A DNA stretch of 64,000 nucleotides, from the NCBI GenBank assembly GCA_003209375.1, contig QCRF01000002.1:1-64000 (forward strand), given 5' to 3'. Below, piece after piece: positions 9,691 to 20,365 of this stretch; position 1 is the first letter of the stretch, and each line of letters begins with the position of its first letter. Source of the DNA: Prochlorococcus sp. AG-459-N19 (GTDB taxonomy: Bacteria; Cyanobacteriota; Cyanobacteriia; PCC-6307; Cyanobiaceae). The position numbers and the translations under genes are program-made. Below the pieces are notes generated by a model. It did no database searches and was not told where the DNA came from. It saw only the letters and a program-made list of their open reading frames with translations.

Positions 9691-11823
9691 ATGCAAAAAC
9701 ATTTTTTAAATTTTAGTAAAGTTTGCACAAATGTTGTCTGCTCTCCATTGATTTTGATATCAAATAGTTCGGAAATGTTTGCTAAGTATTTGCAAAATGA
9801 CGTGGAGCAATCACTCAAAAGCTTAGAAATACAAAATATTAAAAATGGTTTTTTTCAGGGGATTGATACTCAAGAAAAGAAAAATTTATTTGTTGCAGAA
9901 AAAAATAGTGATGTTAATGAAGAAAGTGTCCTTATTTCAGAAATAATTATTGAAGGTTGGGAAAATCATCCTGAGGGCAGAAAACTTGAATTGGCGGCCT
10001 ATGACTCCATGAGCATAAAGCCTGGAAGTATTGTTGATAATAGAATTTTAAAACAAGATCTTAATGCAATATATGCTAGTGGTTGGTTTTCAGGGGTTAA
10101 AATAGATTCTCAAGAAGGACCATTGGGAGTGAGGCTAATTGTAAGAGTAGTGCCTAATCCCATTTTGAAGAAAGTTGAACTTAAGCCAATAAACTCTGTA
10201 ATTTCTAATGAATACGTAGATGATATTTTTAATAATTACTATGGAACAACTCTTAACCTAAACGAAATTCAAAATAAGATAGAAATAATAAAAAAACGTT
10301 ATGAAAAAGAGGGTTATTCTTTAGCTAGAATTTATGGCCCAGATAGAATCTCTGAGAACGGAATAGTGACATTAAAGGTTTCTGAGGGCATCATATCAGA
10401 TGTAAAATTAAGATTTCCAGGCTCTGATGGTGAATCTATTATTGATGGAAAACCTAGAAAAGGGAAAACAAAAGACTGGGTTATAAAAAGAGAGTTAAAA
10501 ACACAGCCGGGTACGATTTTCAATCGAAAAATCTTAGAGGCTGATATCAGTCGACTTTATGCCACATCATTATTTGATGATGTAAAGGTATCTCTTGGCC
10601 AAGATAATTTAAATCCTGGACAAGTCATAATTTTCTTAGATTTGAGCGAGCAAAGGACAGGATCATTAACAGGCGGCCTTGGTTATAGCAATAGCTCTGG
10701 GATCTTCGCCACAATTGGTTTGCAGGAAACAAATGCGCTCGGTAGAGCGTGGTCTACTAACATAAACTTAAATTTTGGAGAATATTCGACAACCTATAAT
10801 TTTTCTTTATCTGATCCGTGGATTAAGGGAGATAAACATAGAACTTCATTTAGAACAAATCTTTTTCTGAGTAGAGATTATCCTCAAGAATTTAAAAGTG
10901 AAAAAAATGGTAGAATATACGCTGTAAATGATAAAACTACTTCAACATCGGATACTTTTTCATCAATTGTTTTAGAAAAAACGGGAGGTGGATTCTCTTT
11001 CTCAAGGCCACTTAATGGTGGGGATCCATTTAAGGTCACTAAATGGAGAGTGTTAGGAGGTATGAATTTAAAGAGAGTAAAGATGATTGATGGCAGTGGG
11101 AACAAAAAACCTTATGGTGATCAGACGCCAACCACTGGAAATATAAGCGATATTATCTGTATTGGATTTTCTCCAAATGATGGTTCATGCCCTGAAGAAA
11201 ATACATTAGTAAGTTTTATTGCGAGTACATCTAGAAATAATTTAAATAATAATATTAACCCAACTGCAGGAAACAAATTCACCTTTGGTACCGAGCAGTT
11301 TGTTTCAATGGGTAAAAATTCTCCAACTTTTAATAGATTTAGAACGTCATATTCATATTTTATACCGACAAAATTGATTAATTTAACCAAAGCATGTAAG
11401 TCTAGTAATGCAACTAGTGAAGATTGTCCTCAAGCTATTGGTTTTCAATTGAAGGCTGGAACTATTCTTGGGGAATTGCCTCCTTATGAATCATTTTGTA
11501 TGGGAGGGACATCATCTGTTAGAGGATGGGGATCATGTGATTTGGCTGTAAGTAAAAGTTTTGTTGAAGGTACCGTAGAATATAGATTTCCTGTTTGGAG
11601 AATGATATCGGGTGCTTTATTTGTTGATGCAGGAAGTGATTTAGGATCTCAAAATGATGTCCCAGGAAAACCTGGCAAATTATTACAGAAATCAGGTTCC
11701 GGTTATTCTCTCGGAGGTGGAGTTGGAGTGAAAACGCCAATTGGTCCATTAAGATTAGATGTTGCCAGCAAGGACTTAAGCGGAGATTGGAGATATACAC
11801 TAGGAGTTGGATGGAAATTTTAA
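9691..11823 (+). CDS. bamA: Outer-membrane assembly protein BamA (Omp85)
   Basis: A 710-residue Omp85 protein: an N-terminal region, then about three POTRA repeats from residue 90 to 330 (including GWENHPEGRKLELAAYDSMS and FNRKILEADISRLYATSLFDDV), then a 16-strand beta-barrel domain ending in LGVGWKF. The C-terminal phenylalanine and the barrel motif GGTSSVRGWGSCDLAVS fit the family. It inserts beta-barrel proteins into the outer membrane. No clear signal peptide is visible with the ATG at 9691; residues 1-20 are only weakly hydrophobic. The stop TAA is followed directly by the GTG start of lpxC with no intergenic base. Confidence 0.93.
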   Translation: MQKHFLNFSKVCTNVVCSPLILISNSSEMFAKYLQNDVEQSLKSLEIQNIKNGFFQGIDTQEKKNLFVAEKNSDVNEESVLISEIIIEGWENHPEGRKLELAAYDSMSIKPGSIVDNRILKQDLNAIYASGWFSGVKIDSQEGPLGVRLIVRVVPNPILKKVELKPINSVISNEYVDDIFNNYYGTTLNLNEIQNKIEIIKKRYEKEGYSLARIYGPDRISENGIVTLKVSEGIISDVKLRFPGSDGESIIDGKPRKGKTKDWVIKRELKTQPGTIFNRKILEADISRLYATSLFDDVKVSLGQDNLNPGQVIIFLDLSEQRTGSLTGGLGYSNSSGIFATIGLQETNALGRAWSTNINLNFGEYSTTYNFSLSDPWIKGDKHRTSFRTNLFLSRDYPQEFKSEKNGRIYAVNDKTTSTSDTFSSIVLEKTGGGFSFSRPLNGGDPFKVTKWRVLGGMNLKRVKMIDGSGNKKPYGDQTPTTGNISDIICIGFSPNDGSCPEENTLVSFIASTSRNNLNNNINPTAGNKFTFGTEQFVSMGKNSPTFNRFRTSYSYFIPTKLINLTKACKSSNATSEDCPQAIGFQLKAGTILGELPPYESFCMGGTSSVRGWGSCDLAVSKSFVEGTVEYRFPVWRMISGALFVDAGSDLGSQNDVPGKPGKLLQKSGSGYSLGGGVGVKTPIGPLRLDVASKDLSGDWRYTLGVGWKF

Positions 11824-12660
11824 GTGTTTTCTTGGCCTGCTAATTATGATTTCTGTTATACCTTAGCTGGTGTTATCTCCAGAGAGGGTGTAGGTCTTCA
11901 TAGTGGAGAAAAAACAAGAGTTACAATTTCTCCTTATGAAAAAGAGGGATATTATGTTTCTTTCAAGGATAACCCTGGCGAGATTTTTAAGCTTACTCAA
12001 GATTTAATTGGAAGTACCATGCTTTGCACAGCTGTTAAACTGGGAGGAAGAAATTTATATACTATTGAACATTTATTATCCTCAATGGCTGGGTGCGGGT
12101 TAAGTTATATTCATATTGAGGTGGAGGGGAAAGAGATTCCACTTTTGGATGGATCTGCAATTCAGTGGGTTAAAGATTTTGAAGAAGTAGGGATCAAAAA
12201 GGCACCAAAACCAGATAATTTTTTTCGAGAAATTAATAAACCAATAATTTTAAATAAAGAAGACTCTGTTATAGCGGTGACTCCCTCTGAAAAAACTAGA
12301 ATTATATCCACCATAAGTTTTTCTTATAAAGCAATTGGAAATCAAACTTTTGTGATTGATTTGAATCCAAAAAGTTTTGTTGAAATGATTGCCCCCGCAA
12401 GAACATTCGGTTTTAAAGATCAATTTCAAGAATTAAGTGAACTTGGATTAATAAAAGGTGGAAGTTTGAATAATGCCCTTGTTTGTGATGGTGATAAATG
12501 GGTTAATCCACCATTAAGATTTGATAATGAACCAATAAGACATAAAATTTTAGACCTTATAGGGGACTTGGCTTTGGTAGGGTTACCTAAGGCTCAAATT
12601 TTAATTTATAAAGGATCACACTCTTTAAATGCTTTATTGGCCTCATCTCTAAAAAATTAA
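11824..12660 (+). CDS. lpxC: UDP-3-O-acyl-N-acetylglucosamine deacetylase LpxC
   Basis: A 278-residue zinc deacetylase for the committed step of lipid A synthesis. Predicted zinc ligands are His83 (in TIEHLLSS), His240 and Asp244 (in [11 protein letters not shown]); Glu82 and His266 are the expected catalytic residues. GVGLHSGE near residue 23 is the family start motif. The start is GTG immediately after the bamA stop, so translation is probably coupled. At 278 residues it is a little shorter than the roughly 305 of E. coli. Confidence 0.95.
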   Translation: MFSWPANYDFCYTLAGVISREGVGLHSGEKTRVTISPYEKEGYYVSFKDNPGEIFKLTQDLIGSTMLCTAVKLGGRNLYTIEHLLSSMAGCGLSYIHIEVEGKEIPLLDGSAIQWVKDFEEVGIKKAPKPDNFFREINKPIILNKEDSVIAVTPSEKTRIISTISFSYKAIGNQTFVIDLNPKSFVEMIAPARTFGFKDQFQELSELGLIKGGSLNNALVCDGDKWVNPPLRFDNEPIRHKILDLIGDLALVGLPKAQILIYKGSHSLNALLASSLKN

Positions 12661-12677
12661 CTTTATCTTTAATCGTT

Positions 12678-13136
12678 TTGGAAAAAAAATTATCCAGTGA
12701 AAATAATCAACTCTCCTCTGAAAACATACTAGGTTTATTACCTCATAGATATCCCTTTGCTCTTGTAGATAAAGTCATAGAGAATATTCCTGGGAAGCGT
12801 GCTGTTGCAGTAAAAAATGTAACTATAAATGAGCCTCAATTTCAAGGCCACTTTCCTGAAAGACCCTTAATGCCAGGTGTACTCATTGTTGAATCAATGG
12901 CTCAAGTTGGGGGAATAATAGTAACGCAAATGCAGGACCTGCCTAAAGGACTTTTCGTTTTTGCTGGTATTAATAATGTTAAATTCAGAAAACCTGTTGT
13001 GCCTGGAGATCAATTGATAATTTCTTGTGAGTTGTTGAGTATTAAAAGACAAAGATTTGGCAAGGTTAAAGGTGAGGCACACGTTGATGGGAAGTTGGTT
13101 TGTGCTGGAGAATTAATGTTCTCATTAGTCGATTAG
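12678..13136 (+). CDS. fabZ: 3-hydroxyacyl-ACP dehydratase FabZ
   Basis: A 152-residue hotdog-fold protein that dehydrates 3-hydroxyacyl-ACP in fatty-acid elongation. The catalytic pair is His23 in LLPHRYPF and Glu72 in [11 protein letters not shown]. The start is TTG at 12678; there is no upstream ATG and the protein needs residues from about 15 onward, so TTG is the best choice. It is placed in the usual position between lpxC and lpxA. Confidence 0.96.
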   Translation: MEKKLSSENNQLSSENILGLLPHRYPFALVDKVIENIPGKRAVAVKNVTINEPQFQGHFPERPLMPGVLIVESMAQVGGIIVTQMQDLPKGLFVFAGINNVKFRKPVVPGDQLIISCELLSIKRQRFGKVKGEAHVDGKLVCAGELMFSLVD

Positions 13137-13140
13137 GAAA

Positions 13141-13983
13141 ATGGAAAATAAAAATGCTGAATCAAGGTCAAGTTTTAGTGATATTAAAGTTCACCCAAAC
13201 GCTTTTGTTGATCCAAAAGCTGAATTGCATGATGGGGTCATTATCTCTCAAGGAGTAATTATCGGACCTTATGTGACTATAGGGAAAGGAACGGAAATAG
13301 GACCGAATGCTGTTATTACAGGAAAAACGCAAATTGGTAGTAATAATAAAATCTTCCCAAATGTTTTTATAGGTCTTGATCCCCAAGATCTAAAATATAA
13401 AGGGGCTTCAACTGAAGTAATTATTGGAGATAATAATACTTTTAGAGAATGTGTAACCATTAATAAGGCAACTGAAGAAGGAGAAAAAACTATTATTGGT
13501 AATAGTAATTTGTTAATGGCCTATACCCATATTGGTCATAATTGCGAACTTGGAAATAGGATAGTTTTATCAAATAGCGTTCAAGTTGCAGGCCATGTAA
13601 AGATCGAAGATAAAGCTATTATTGGCGGCTGTTTAGGGATTCATCAATTTGTCCATATTGGATATTTAGCAATGATTGGAGGAATGACAAGAGTTGATAG
13701 GGACGTTCCTCCTTTCTGTTTAGCAGAAGGACATCCTGGGAGATTAAGAGGTTTGAATAGGATTGGAATCAAAAGAAGTGGTTTGATGGAAAATGAGGAT
13801 TTTGATTTAAAACTTTTGCAAAGTACTTGGAATCTCCTTTTTAAATCTGGTGATGTGATTTCAAATTCATTAGAAAAAATAATGACAGGAGAATTAGATC
13901 TTTCATCTTCAAAATTGTGCAGTTTTTTGAAAGAGTCAATATCTAAAGAAAGACGTGGACCAATGCCTGTAATGAATTCATGA
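13141..13983 (+). CDS. lpxA: UDP-N-acetylglucosamine O-acyltransferase LpxA
   Basis: A 280-residue left-handed beta-helix protein with hexapeptide repeats through residue about 195 (VIIGPYVTIGKGTEIGPNAVI and similar). The catalytic histidine expected in the family is His133 in THIGHNCELG. It transfers the first acyl chain to UDP-GlcNAc in lipid A synthesis. It starts 4 bases after fabZ and its stop overlaps the lpxB start by 4 bases (ATGA). Confidence 0.96.
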   Translation: MENKNAESRSSFSDIKVHPNAFVDPKAELHDGVIISQGVIIGPYVTIGKGTEIGPNAVITGKTQIGSNNKIFPNVFIGLDPQDLKYKGASTEVIIGDNNTFRECVTINKATEEGEKTIIGNSNLLMAYTHIGHNCELGNRIVLSNSVQVAGHVKIEDKAIIGGCLGIHQFVHIGYLAMIGGMTRVDRDVPPFCLAEGHPGRLRGLNRIGIKRSGLMENEDFDLKLLQSTWNLLFKSGDVISNSLEKIMTGELDLSSSKLCSFLKESISKERRGPMPVMNS

Positions 13984-15158
13984 ATAAAAAAATATTTATA
14001 AGTACTGGAGAAGTCTCTGGAGATTTGCACGGAGGCCTGTTAACAAAAGCATTATTAGATGAAGCTAAAAAAAAATCCATAGATTTAGAAATTTGCGGAT
14101 TAGGTGGCGAGAGGATGAAAAAGGAAGGCGTAAAAATTCTTCAAGATACTACATCAATTAGTGCAATAGGAATTTGGGAGGCTTTACCTCTTATTCTTCC
14201 AACAATACGAATTCAAAAAAGGTTCTATAAATTACTAAAAAAACATCCTCCAGATTGCTTAATTTTGATTGACTATATGGGTCCCAATATAAAAATTGGA
14301 ACTAAATTAAAAAGGTCGAAGACTAATATTCCAATTTTTTACTATATTGCTCCTCAAGAGTGGGCTTGGAGGATTGGCAACAATACCACAACAAATCTAA
14401 TAAGATTTTCTGATAAAATTTTTGCGATTTTCAAGAGAGAAGCATCATTTTATAAAAAAAGAGGTGGAAATGTTTTGTGGGTGGGACATCCAATGATTGA
14501 TTTGATAAAAAAACTTCCCCTAAAGAAAGATGCCAGAACTATTCTGAACCTTCGCCCAGATCAAAACATACTACTTTTGATGCCCGCATCAAGACCTCAA
14601 GAATTACGATATATATTACCTACTTTTATGAGAGCTGCTAAAAAATTACAACAAAAATATCCCAGTTTGGTAGTCTATATCCCCTCCTGTCGGGGGGCTT
14701 TTGACGAAATATTCAAAAAAGGCTTTAGAAAATATCAAGTTAAAGGCCTTGTGATTTCTCAAAAAGATAGTGCAAAATTAAAGCCTTATATTTATTCGCT
14801 CACTAAAATTGCTTTTTGTAAATCTGGGACAGTTAATATGGAATTAGCTTTATATGGAGTTCCGCAGATTGTTGGTTATAGAGTAAGTAGGGTGACGGCC
14901 TTTATTGCTAAAAAAATACTCAATTTTAAAGTAAGATTTATTTCCCCTGTAAATTTGTTAGTTAATAAATTAATAATTCCTGAGTTTGTACAGAAAGAGT
15001 TTGACGAAAATAAAATCTTTTATAAATCTTGTAGGATTCTTGAGGGGAAGTCAGAAAAAATAAAAATAAAAAAGGGTTATAATTTTTTAAAAAAAGAATT
15101 AGGTGAAGAAGGCGTAGTCCAAAGAACTGCAAAAGAGATTATCAATTCTATTATTTAA
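13980..15158 (+). CDS. lpxB: Lipid-A-disaccharide synthase LpxB
   Basis: A 392-residue GT-B glycosyltransferase that joins lipid X and UDP-diacylglucosamine. Family motifs: ISTGEVSGDLHGG at the N-terminus, IDYMGPNIK, YYIAPQEWAWR and FCKSGTVNMELALYG. The ATG overlaps the lpxA stop, a coupled pair. lpxC, fabZ, lpxA and lpxB are all here. lpxD is not in the window, so it must be elsewhere if the pathway is complete. Confidence 0.96.
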   Translation: MNKKIFISTGEVSGDLHGGLLTKALLDEAKKKSIDLEICGLGGERMKKEGVKILQDTTSISAIGIWEALPLILPTIRIQKRFYKLLKKHPPDCLILIDYMGPNIKIGTKLKRSKTNIPIFYYIAPQEWAWRIGNNTTTNLIRFSDKIFAIFKREASFYKKRGGNVLWVGHPMIDLIKKLPLKKDARTILNLRPDQNILLLMPASRPQELRYILPTFMRAAKKLQQKYPSLVVYIPSCRGAFDEIFKKGFRKYQVKGLVISQKDSAKLKPYIYSLTKIAFCKSGTVNMELALYGVPQIVGYRVSRVTAFIAKKILNFKVRFISPVNLLVNKLIIPEFVQKEFDENKIFYKSCRILEGKSEKIKIKKGYNFLKKELGEEGVVQRTAKEIINSII

Positions 15159-15175
15159 AACTTTATAATTAAAAA

Positions 15176-15778
15176 ATGAAATATTTGTTACCCCTAATAA
15201 TAGCTTTTTCAATATTTATTAACCCTTTAAACACTTTTGCAGAGGAATTAATTCTTGCAGGAGGATGTTTTTGGTGTTTAGAACATGATTTAGAGTCATT
15301 GAAGGGAATAAATTTTGTACAAAGTGGCTATTCTGGAGGAGATTTACAAAATCCTACCTACGAAAATCATGAAGGACATCAGGAAGTGGTTTTGGTAGAC
15401 TATGACTCCCAATTGGTAACTTTACCCGAGATACTTAGGCTTTATTTCAGAAATATTGATCCTTTGGATGGTAAGGGTCAATTTTGTGATCGTGGAGATT
15501 CTTATAGGCCAGTGATCTTTTTCAAAGATGCAGCTGAGGAAAGTGATGCCACAAATGCAATTGTTTCGGCCTCTAATGAATTGCGTGTGCCATTAGAAAA
15601 AATATCTGTAGAACTAAAATCAAAAGGTCAATTTTGGTTGGCTGAAGAATATCATCAGGATTTTGCTGAGAGAAATGAATTAAAATATAAGTTCTATAGA
15701 TTCTCATGCGGCAGAGATCAGAGGTTGGATAAATTATGGGGCGATAACGCTAGATCAACTAATATTTGGAATGAATGA
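15176..15778 (+). CDS. msrA: Peptide methionine sulfoxide reductase MsrA, probably exported
   Basis: A 200-residue MsrA with the catalytic motif GGCFWC (active-site Cys31, with Cys34 close by). It reduces the S form of methionine sulfoxide in proteins. The first 22 residues are a hydrophobic stretch ending in TFA, followed by EELILAGG, which looks like a cleavable signal peptide; most MsrA proteins are cytoplasmic. Export to the periplasm or thylakoid lumen is inference from this sequence. It follows lpxB by 17 bases and converges on pepA. Confidence 0.93.
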   Translation: MKYLLPLIIAFSIFINPLNTFAEELILAGGCFWCLEHDLESLKGINFVQSGYSGGDLQNPTYENHEGHQEVVLVDYDSQLVTLPEILRLYFRNIDPLDGKGQFCDRGDSYRPVIFFKDAAEESDATNAIVSASNELRVPLEKISVELKSKGQFWLAEEYHQDFAERNELKYKFYRFSCGRDQRLDKLWGDNARSTNIWNE

Positions 15779-15789
15779 TTTAAATATAG

Positions 15790-17262
15790 TTATTTATTTT
15801 TAATCCATTGAACAAGAGTTTTAACACCAAAACCGGTTGCACCTGATGGGTTAATTCCCTTATTCTTGTCAGTCCAACAAGTCCCAGCAATATCAATATG
15901 AGCCCATTTTATATCTTTATCAAAGAATTCTTCTAAAAACAAAGCAGCAGTTATTGAGCCACCTGCTCTAGGACCTGTATTTTTCATGTCAGCTATATGA
16001 GACTTTAGACCTTCTTTATAAGATTTTTGTAAAGGCATTTGCCATAATTCTTCTCCGGACTGAGCTGATGCAGCTTTTAGGTCATTTGCTAGATCTTTAT
16101 TATTGCTCCAGAATCCAGCTACATCATTCCCTAATGCAACAACAATAGCTCCTGTTAAAGTCGCGAGATCTATTATTGAATCCGGTTTTAAATTTGATGC
16201 GTAAGTTAAAGCATCAGCTAATGTGAGTCTACCCTCTGCATCAGTGTTATTTATTTCAATTGTCTTACCATTAGATGCTTTAACTACATCTCCAGGATGT
16301 ACTGCAGATCCATTTATCATATTTTCACAAGATGCCACAATAAAGTGAATTTCTAATCCCTTTGGTTTTATAGCTCCAAGGGCTTTTGCCGCTCCTAATA
16401 CTGCAGCACTTCCGCCCATATCATATTTCATCATCTCAATTTGAGATGCTCCTACTTTCAGATTGTATCCTCCAGAATCAAAGGTTAAACCCTTCCCAAC
16501 AAGCGCAATTTTTTCTTTTATAGGCCCCTCTGACTTTAAAGTAAGATGTATAAATTTAGGATCTAGATCAGAACCTTTTGCTACAGCTAAATATGCACCC
16601 ATTCCTAAATCTTCACAATCTTTTGCCTCTAAAATTTTTACTCCCAAACCATGATCTTTAGCTATTTGAGAAGCTTGCATAGACATTTCCTGAGGAGTAA
16701 GGCTATTTGGAGGGGCGGCTACAAGTCTTCTTGCTAGTTCTACACCTTCACATATTTGTGATGTCTCTTCAAAGCTAATATTCTCAAATTTTTTCAGATT
16801 CAAAAACTCTATTTCTTTAAGAACTTTCTTTTCATCTTTTTTCTTATTGAATCTGTTGTCCTTATAGGCAGATAATCTGACTGACTCTGCTAGTCGATTT
16901 ATTTCTAGTTGTGAATTTACAAGTTCCCAAGGTAGTAGGATACTCATTTTTTCATTTTTATCAACAGTTTTCCTAACTAGATTTCCTATAGAGTTTTCTA
17001 TATCACTTTTATTTAGGTCTTTTGATTTGCCAAGACCAACTATTAATAAAGTTTCTAATTTTTGATCTAAAAATTCAAAGCTTAAAGTTTTTCCTTTTTC
17101 TCCTTTAAATTTTTTTTGAGTAACTTTTTTTAGTAATAATTTTGGGTCAATAACAAATTTTATGTTTTCAAGTTGGCCTGCAATATCTTCCTCTAAAACT
17201 CCAAAAATTAATGAAGCACCTTGCCAGTTATCTAGATTTTTTTGGAATGTGGAAAATTGCAT
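15790..17262 (-). CDS. pepA: Leucyl (cytosol) aminopeptidase PepA, M17 family
   Basis: A 490-residue two-metal aminopeptidase. The signature NTDAEGRL is at residues 339-346, and the metal and lysine site [10 protein letters not shown] at 256-265. The N-terminal roughly 165 residues form the macro-like domain and the rest the catalytic domain. It removes N-terminal residues from peptides. It starts with ATG at 17262 and lies downstream of the GIY-YIG-like gene on the same strand (24 bases apart). Confidence 0.95.
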   Translation of the reverse strand: MQFSTFQKNLDNWQGASLIFGVLEEDIAGQLENIKFVIDPKLLLKKVTQKKFKGEKGKTLSFEFLDQKLETLLIVGLGKSKDLNKSDIENSIGNLVRKTVDKNEKMSILLPWELVNSQLEINRLAESVRLSAYKDNRFNKKKDEKKVLKEIEFLNLKKFENISFEETSQICEGVELARRLVAAPPNSLTPQEMSMQASQIAKDHGLGVKILEAKDCEDLGMGAYLAVAKGSDLDPKFIHLTLKSEGPIKEKIALVGKGLTFDSGGYNLKVGASQIEMMKYDMGGSAAVLGAAKALGAIKPKGLEIHFIVASCENMINGSAVHPGDVVKASNGKTIEINNTDAEGRLTLADALTYASNLKPDSIIDLATLTGAIVVALGNDVAGFWSNNKDLANDLKAASAQSGEELWQMPLQKSYKEGLKSHIADMKNTGPRAGGSITAALFLEEFFDKDIKWAHIDIAGTCWTDKNKGINPSGATGFGVKTLVQWIKNK

Positions 17263-17286
17263 TTGTAAAATGGATTTAATTAACTT

Positions 17287-17898
17287 TTAATTGTTTGTGA
17301 AAGTAGTTGCCCACCTATCTCGAGTTTCTTTATTAAAAGGTGGTAACCATAAATATATCAGTTGCTGTTCTAATTTACGTCTTAATTTTACTTCTTTAGG
17401 TACATCTAAGAAGAAACGAATATCTTGGTGACTTGAGAGTTTGTTATGAGCTAGGGCTTCTTTATAGTTCATGAGGTAATTTTTACAGTCATGTTCTCCC
17501 TTCCATCTTTTATTTGCTGAATTTGTTTCTCCTATATATAGGATTATTTTAGAACTCTCCATCGAGTCAATTACAAAATACATCGCTGGCCCATTGTGTA
17601 TATATTGATTAGTTCTCCAAAAGTTCAATGATATTGGCTGCAAGGAAAACGGATCAATTTTTCTTTCATCGGAAATTGTATTTATAGGAAGACTTGTTTG
17701 GTGCAAAGTTTTATTTTGAGTATCTTTTGAAATTTTGAATTGGTGATTATATATTCTTTCCCTCCATTCAGTTAGGATTTCGCCTTTGATTTTAAGATTA
17801 TTTGAGTGTTGAAAATTAATTGATGTATTTACATTTGAACCAAATAATTCAAATTGTCTATTTTGGCTTGAAATATTATTTACGTTAAATTTTTCCAA
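17287..17898 (-). CDS. GIY-YIG nuclease-like protein
   Basis: A 203-residue protein whose second half resembles a GIY-YIG nuclease core: AMYFVID at about 103-109, ILYIGETNSANKRWKGEHD at about 121-139, with the usual arginine in the second segment, and a possible catalytic Glu in LEQQLIYLWLPPFNKETR. The first 90 residues are Asn/Gln-rich with no recognised domain. Cyanobacteria carry a lineage-specific GIY-YIG family of unknown role. Whether it cuts DNA is not shown by the sequence. Confidence 0.6.
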   Translation of the reverse strand: MEKFNVNNISSQNRQFELFGSNVNTSINFQHSNNLKIKGEILTEWRERIYNHQFKISKDTQNKTLHQTSLPINTISDERKIDPFSLQPISLNFWRTNQYIHNGPAMYFVIDSMESSKIILYIGETNSANKRWKGEHDCKNYLMNYKEALAHNKLSSHQDIRFFLDVPKEVKLRRKLEQQLIYLWLPPFNKETRDRWATTFTNN

Positions 17899-18048
17899 TA
17901 TTTATGAAACATGTCTACTTAATTTAATTCTGAAAAAATATAAATCAAAGAATTATTTATAAACTAAAATTTATTAATCTTCTAATCAATTTAAAAGATT
18001 CTTGTTATCTTGTAATTGAGCCTTAATCTGAGAAGTAAAAAAATAGAA

Positions 18049-18372
18049 ATGGGATTCTTTGAGTCAGACATCGTTCAAGAAGAAGCCAAAAAGCTTTTTA
18101 CAGATTACCAAGAACTTATGAAACTTGGCTCTGATTATGGAAAATTTGATAGAGAAGGGAAAAAAATGTTTATAAAAAAAATGGAATCTCTTATGGATCG
18201 TTATAAGGTTTTTATGAAGAGATTTGAATTGTCTGAAGATTTTCAAGCAAAAATGACAGTAGAACAATTAAAGACACAGTTAAGTCAATTTGGGATTACT
18301 CCTGATCAAATGTTCGATCAAATGAATAAAACCTTAATAAGAATGAAGGATGAACTTGATAAAACTTCTTAA
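18049..18372 (+). CDS. DUF1825-type cyanobacterial protein
   Basis: A 107-residue, highly charged, probably all-helical protein beginning MGFFESDIVQEEAKKLF. This N-terminus and size match what I recall as the DUF1825 family, conserved in cyanobacteria and of unknown function. A TTG at 18016 would add 11 residues, but the ATG at 18049 fits the family start. It has no membrane segment or cysteine. The neighbour tyrS starts 19 bases downstream on the same strand. Confidence 0.7.
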   Translation: MGFFESDIVQEEAKKLFTDYQELMKLGSDYGKFDREGKKMFIKKMESLMDRYKVFMKRFELSEDFQAKMTVEQLKTQLSQFGITPDQMFDQMNKTLIRMKDELDKTS

Positions 18373-18391
18373 AGTTAACGATTAAAGCTTC

Positions 18392-19630
18392 ATGACAGAT
18401 AATTTAAAATTGCCATCATGGCTGTCAAGAGGAATAGAAGAATATTTTCCAATTAAGGGAGCAGATCAGACCTTTTCGGAGATAATTGATCATGCGAAAA
18501 AAAATAACAAAAAATTAAGAGTTAAACTCGGCATCGATCCAACTGGAACCGATATTCATCTTGGGCACAGCATATTGTTTAAAAAACTTAGGGCATTCCA
18601 AGATAATGGACATATTGCAGTTTTAATTATTGGTGATTTTACTGCTCAAATTGGAGATCCAACCGGAAAAAACAAAACAAGAGTTCAGTTATCGGAAAAA
18701 CAAGTTAAGGATAATGCAAAAACATACTTAACCCAACTAGGGATGGGAAAGCCAGCCAATGAATCTATTTTAGATTTTGATTCAAAAGATAGAATAGAAA
18801 TTAGATATAACAGCGAATGGTTAAAAGGATTAAATCTTAATTCGATAATTGAATTGATGGGGAGTGCAACAGTTAGTCAAATGTTAGCTAAGGAGGAGTT
18901 TAATAAAAGGTACACTTCGCAAGTCCCAATTGCTTTGCATGAATTCTTATATCCACTATTACAAGGTTACGATTCGGTAGTTGTTCAATCAGATATTGAG
19001 CTTGGAGGCACAGATCAGAAATTTAATATTGCGATAGGAAGAGACCTTCAAAGGCATTTTAAACAAGACCCTCAATTTGGTGTTCTGCTGCCAATTTTGA
19101 CAGGTTTAGATGGAATTAAAAAGATGAGTAAATCTGAATTTAACACCGTCGGTTTAACTGAAGATCCTCTTTCAATGTATTCAAAATTAGAAAAAGTACC
19201 CGATAATATAATACCCACCTATTTTGAATTACTTACTGAATTAGATTTAAGTTTTCTGGAAAACTCAAATCCTCGTGAATTACAGAGAAGAATGGCTTTA
19301 GAAGTTACTACTTTATTCCATGGAGCCGAAGGAGCATTAAAGGCGCAATCAAACTGCGAAAAATTATTCCTTGGACACAAAGAAAAAGTTGGAGAAATTC
19401 CAGAGATTTCTTTAAAAGAAGTAGTTTTTCCAGTAAAGTTTTTCTACTTATTGAGTGCTCTAAAACTTTTCAAATCTAGCAGCGAATCAAGAAGATCTAT
19501 TAAAGGTGGGGGTGTAAAAATTGATAGCCAAAAAGTAATAAATCCTGATTTAGTTTTTAATTCAAAAAATGATTTGGAAGGAAAAATTTTGCAAATTGGA
19601 AAAAAAATAATTAAGAGGTTTGAAAACTGA
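18392..19630 (+). CDS. tyrS: Tyrosyl-tRNA synthetase
   Basis: A 412-residue class I synthetase. The class motif appears as HLGH in [15 protein letters not shown], and the second signature as KMSKS in [10 protein letters not shown]. The C-terminal 60 residues resemble an S4 RNA-binding domain ([17 protein letters not shown]). It charges tRNA-Tyr. It has the longer catalytic form typical of the TyrZ-like subgroup. The gene is 19 bases after the DUF1825 gene and 6 bases before the pyrF ATG, so the three are probably co-transcribed. Confidence 0.94.
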   Translation: MTDNLKLPSWLSRGIEEYFPIKGADQTFSEIIDHAKKNNKKLRVKLGIDPTGTDIHLGHSILFKKLRAFQDNGHIAVLIIGDFTAQIGDPTGKNKTRVQLSEKQVKDNAKTYLTQLGMGKPANESILDFDSKDRIEIRYNSEWLKGLNLNSIIELMGSATVSQMLAKEEFNKRYTSQVPIALHEFLYPLLQGYDSVVVQSDIELGGTDQKFNIAIGRDLQRHFKQDPQFGVLLPILTGLDGIKKMSKSEFNTVGLTEDPLSMYSKLEKVPDNIIPTYFELLTELDLSFLENSNPRELQRRMALEVTTLFHGAEGALKAQSNCEKLFLGHKEKVGEIPEISLKEVVFPVKFFYLLSALKLFKSSSESRRSIKGGGVKIDSQKVINPDLVFNSKNDLEGKILQIGKKIIKRFEN

Positions 19631-19636
19631 AAATTG

Positions 19637-20365
19637 ATGAATAATAGATTTAATTCAGAAGATAAAATAATATTGGCAATTGATGGATTAGATGTAAGTC
19701 AAGCAAAATTACTTTTAGAAAAATGTCCTAATATTAAGTGGGTTAAAGTTGGTTTAGAACTTTTTGTTAGGGAAGGTCCAAGGGTTATTGAAATATTAAA
19801 AGGTTTAAATAAAAAAATTTTTTTAGACTTAAAATTTCATGATATTCCAAATACCATGCGTGCAGCATGTTTCCAAGTTTCAAAATTAGGGGTTGATATA
19901 ATTTCTATTCATGCTTCAGCAGGTTTAAAAGCTCTTAAGGATTCGAAAAAAGCATCTTTAGAAGGAGCTACCTCAGTCAGTGTAAAACCTCCATTGGTTG
20001 TAGGAATAACTGTTTTAACAAGCTTTTCTCTTAAAGATTTTCAAACTGATCTTGATAGAAATAATTCAATTGAAGAAAATGTATTGAGACTTGCAAAGTT
20101 GTCTTTTGATGCCGGATTAGATGGATGTGTTTGTTCCCCTTGGGAGGTAAAAATGTTGAGATCTATTTATAAGGATAATTTTGAACTTATTACACCAGGT
20201 ATCAGATTAAATATTGAAAATAAAGATGATCAAAATAGAATTATGACTCCCTATGAAGCTATAGATAATGGTGCGTCTAAGTTAGTCATTGGCAGATCAA
20301 TTTCAAACGCTATAGATCCTAATAAAGCTCTAATAGAAATATTTAAATCTATTGATGCTGATTAA
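19637..20365 (+). CDS. pyrF: Orotidine 5'-phosphate decarboxylase PyrF
   Basis: A 242-residue TIM-barrel enzyme of the last step of UMP synthesis. The active-site motif [12 protein letters not shown] is in place, and [12 protein letters not shown] near the C-terminus is the phosphate-binding loop. TTG at 19634 sits directly before ATG at 19637; I take the ATG. It overlaps the end of plsY on the other strand by 17 bases. Confidence 0.95.
   Translation: MNNRFNSEDKIILAIDGLDVSQAKLLLEKCPNIKWVKVGLELFVREGPRVIEILKGLNKKIFLDLKFHDIPNTMRAACFQVSKLGVDIISIHASAGLKALKDSKKASLEGATSVSVKPPLVVGITVLTSFSLKDFQTDLDRNNSIEENVLRLAKLSFDAGLDGCVCSPWEVKMLRSIYKDNFELITPGIRLNIENKDDQNRIMTPYEAIDNGASKLVIGRSISNAIDPNKALIEIFKSIDAD

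Noticed and set aside
11121-11390. Minus-strand frames over bamA
   Set aside because: Several such shadow frames lie opposite the bamA coding sequence, which is well supported.
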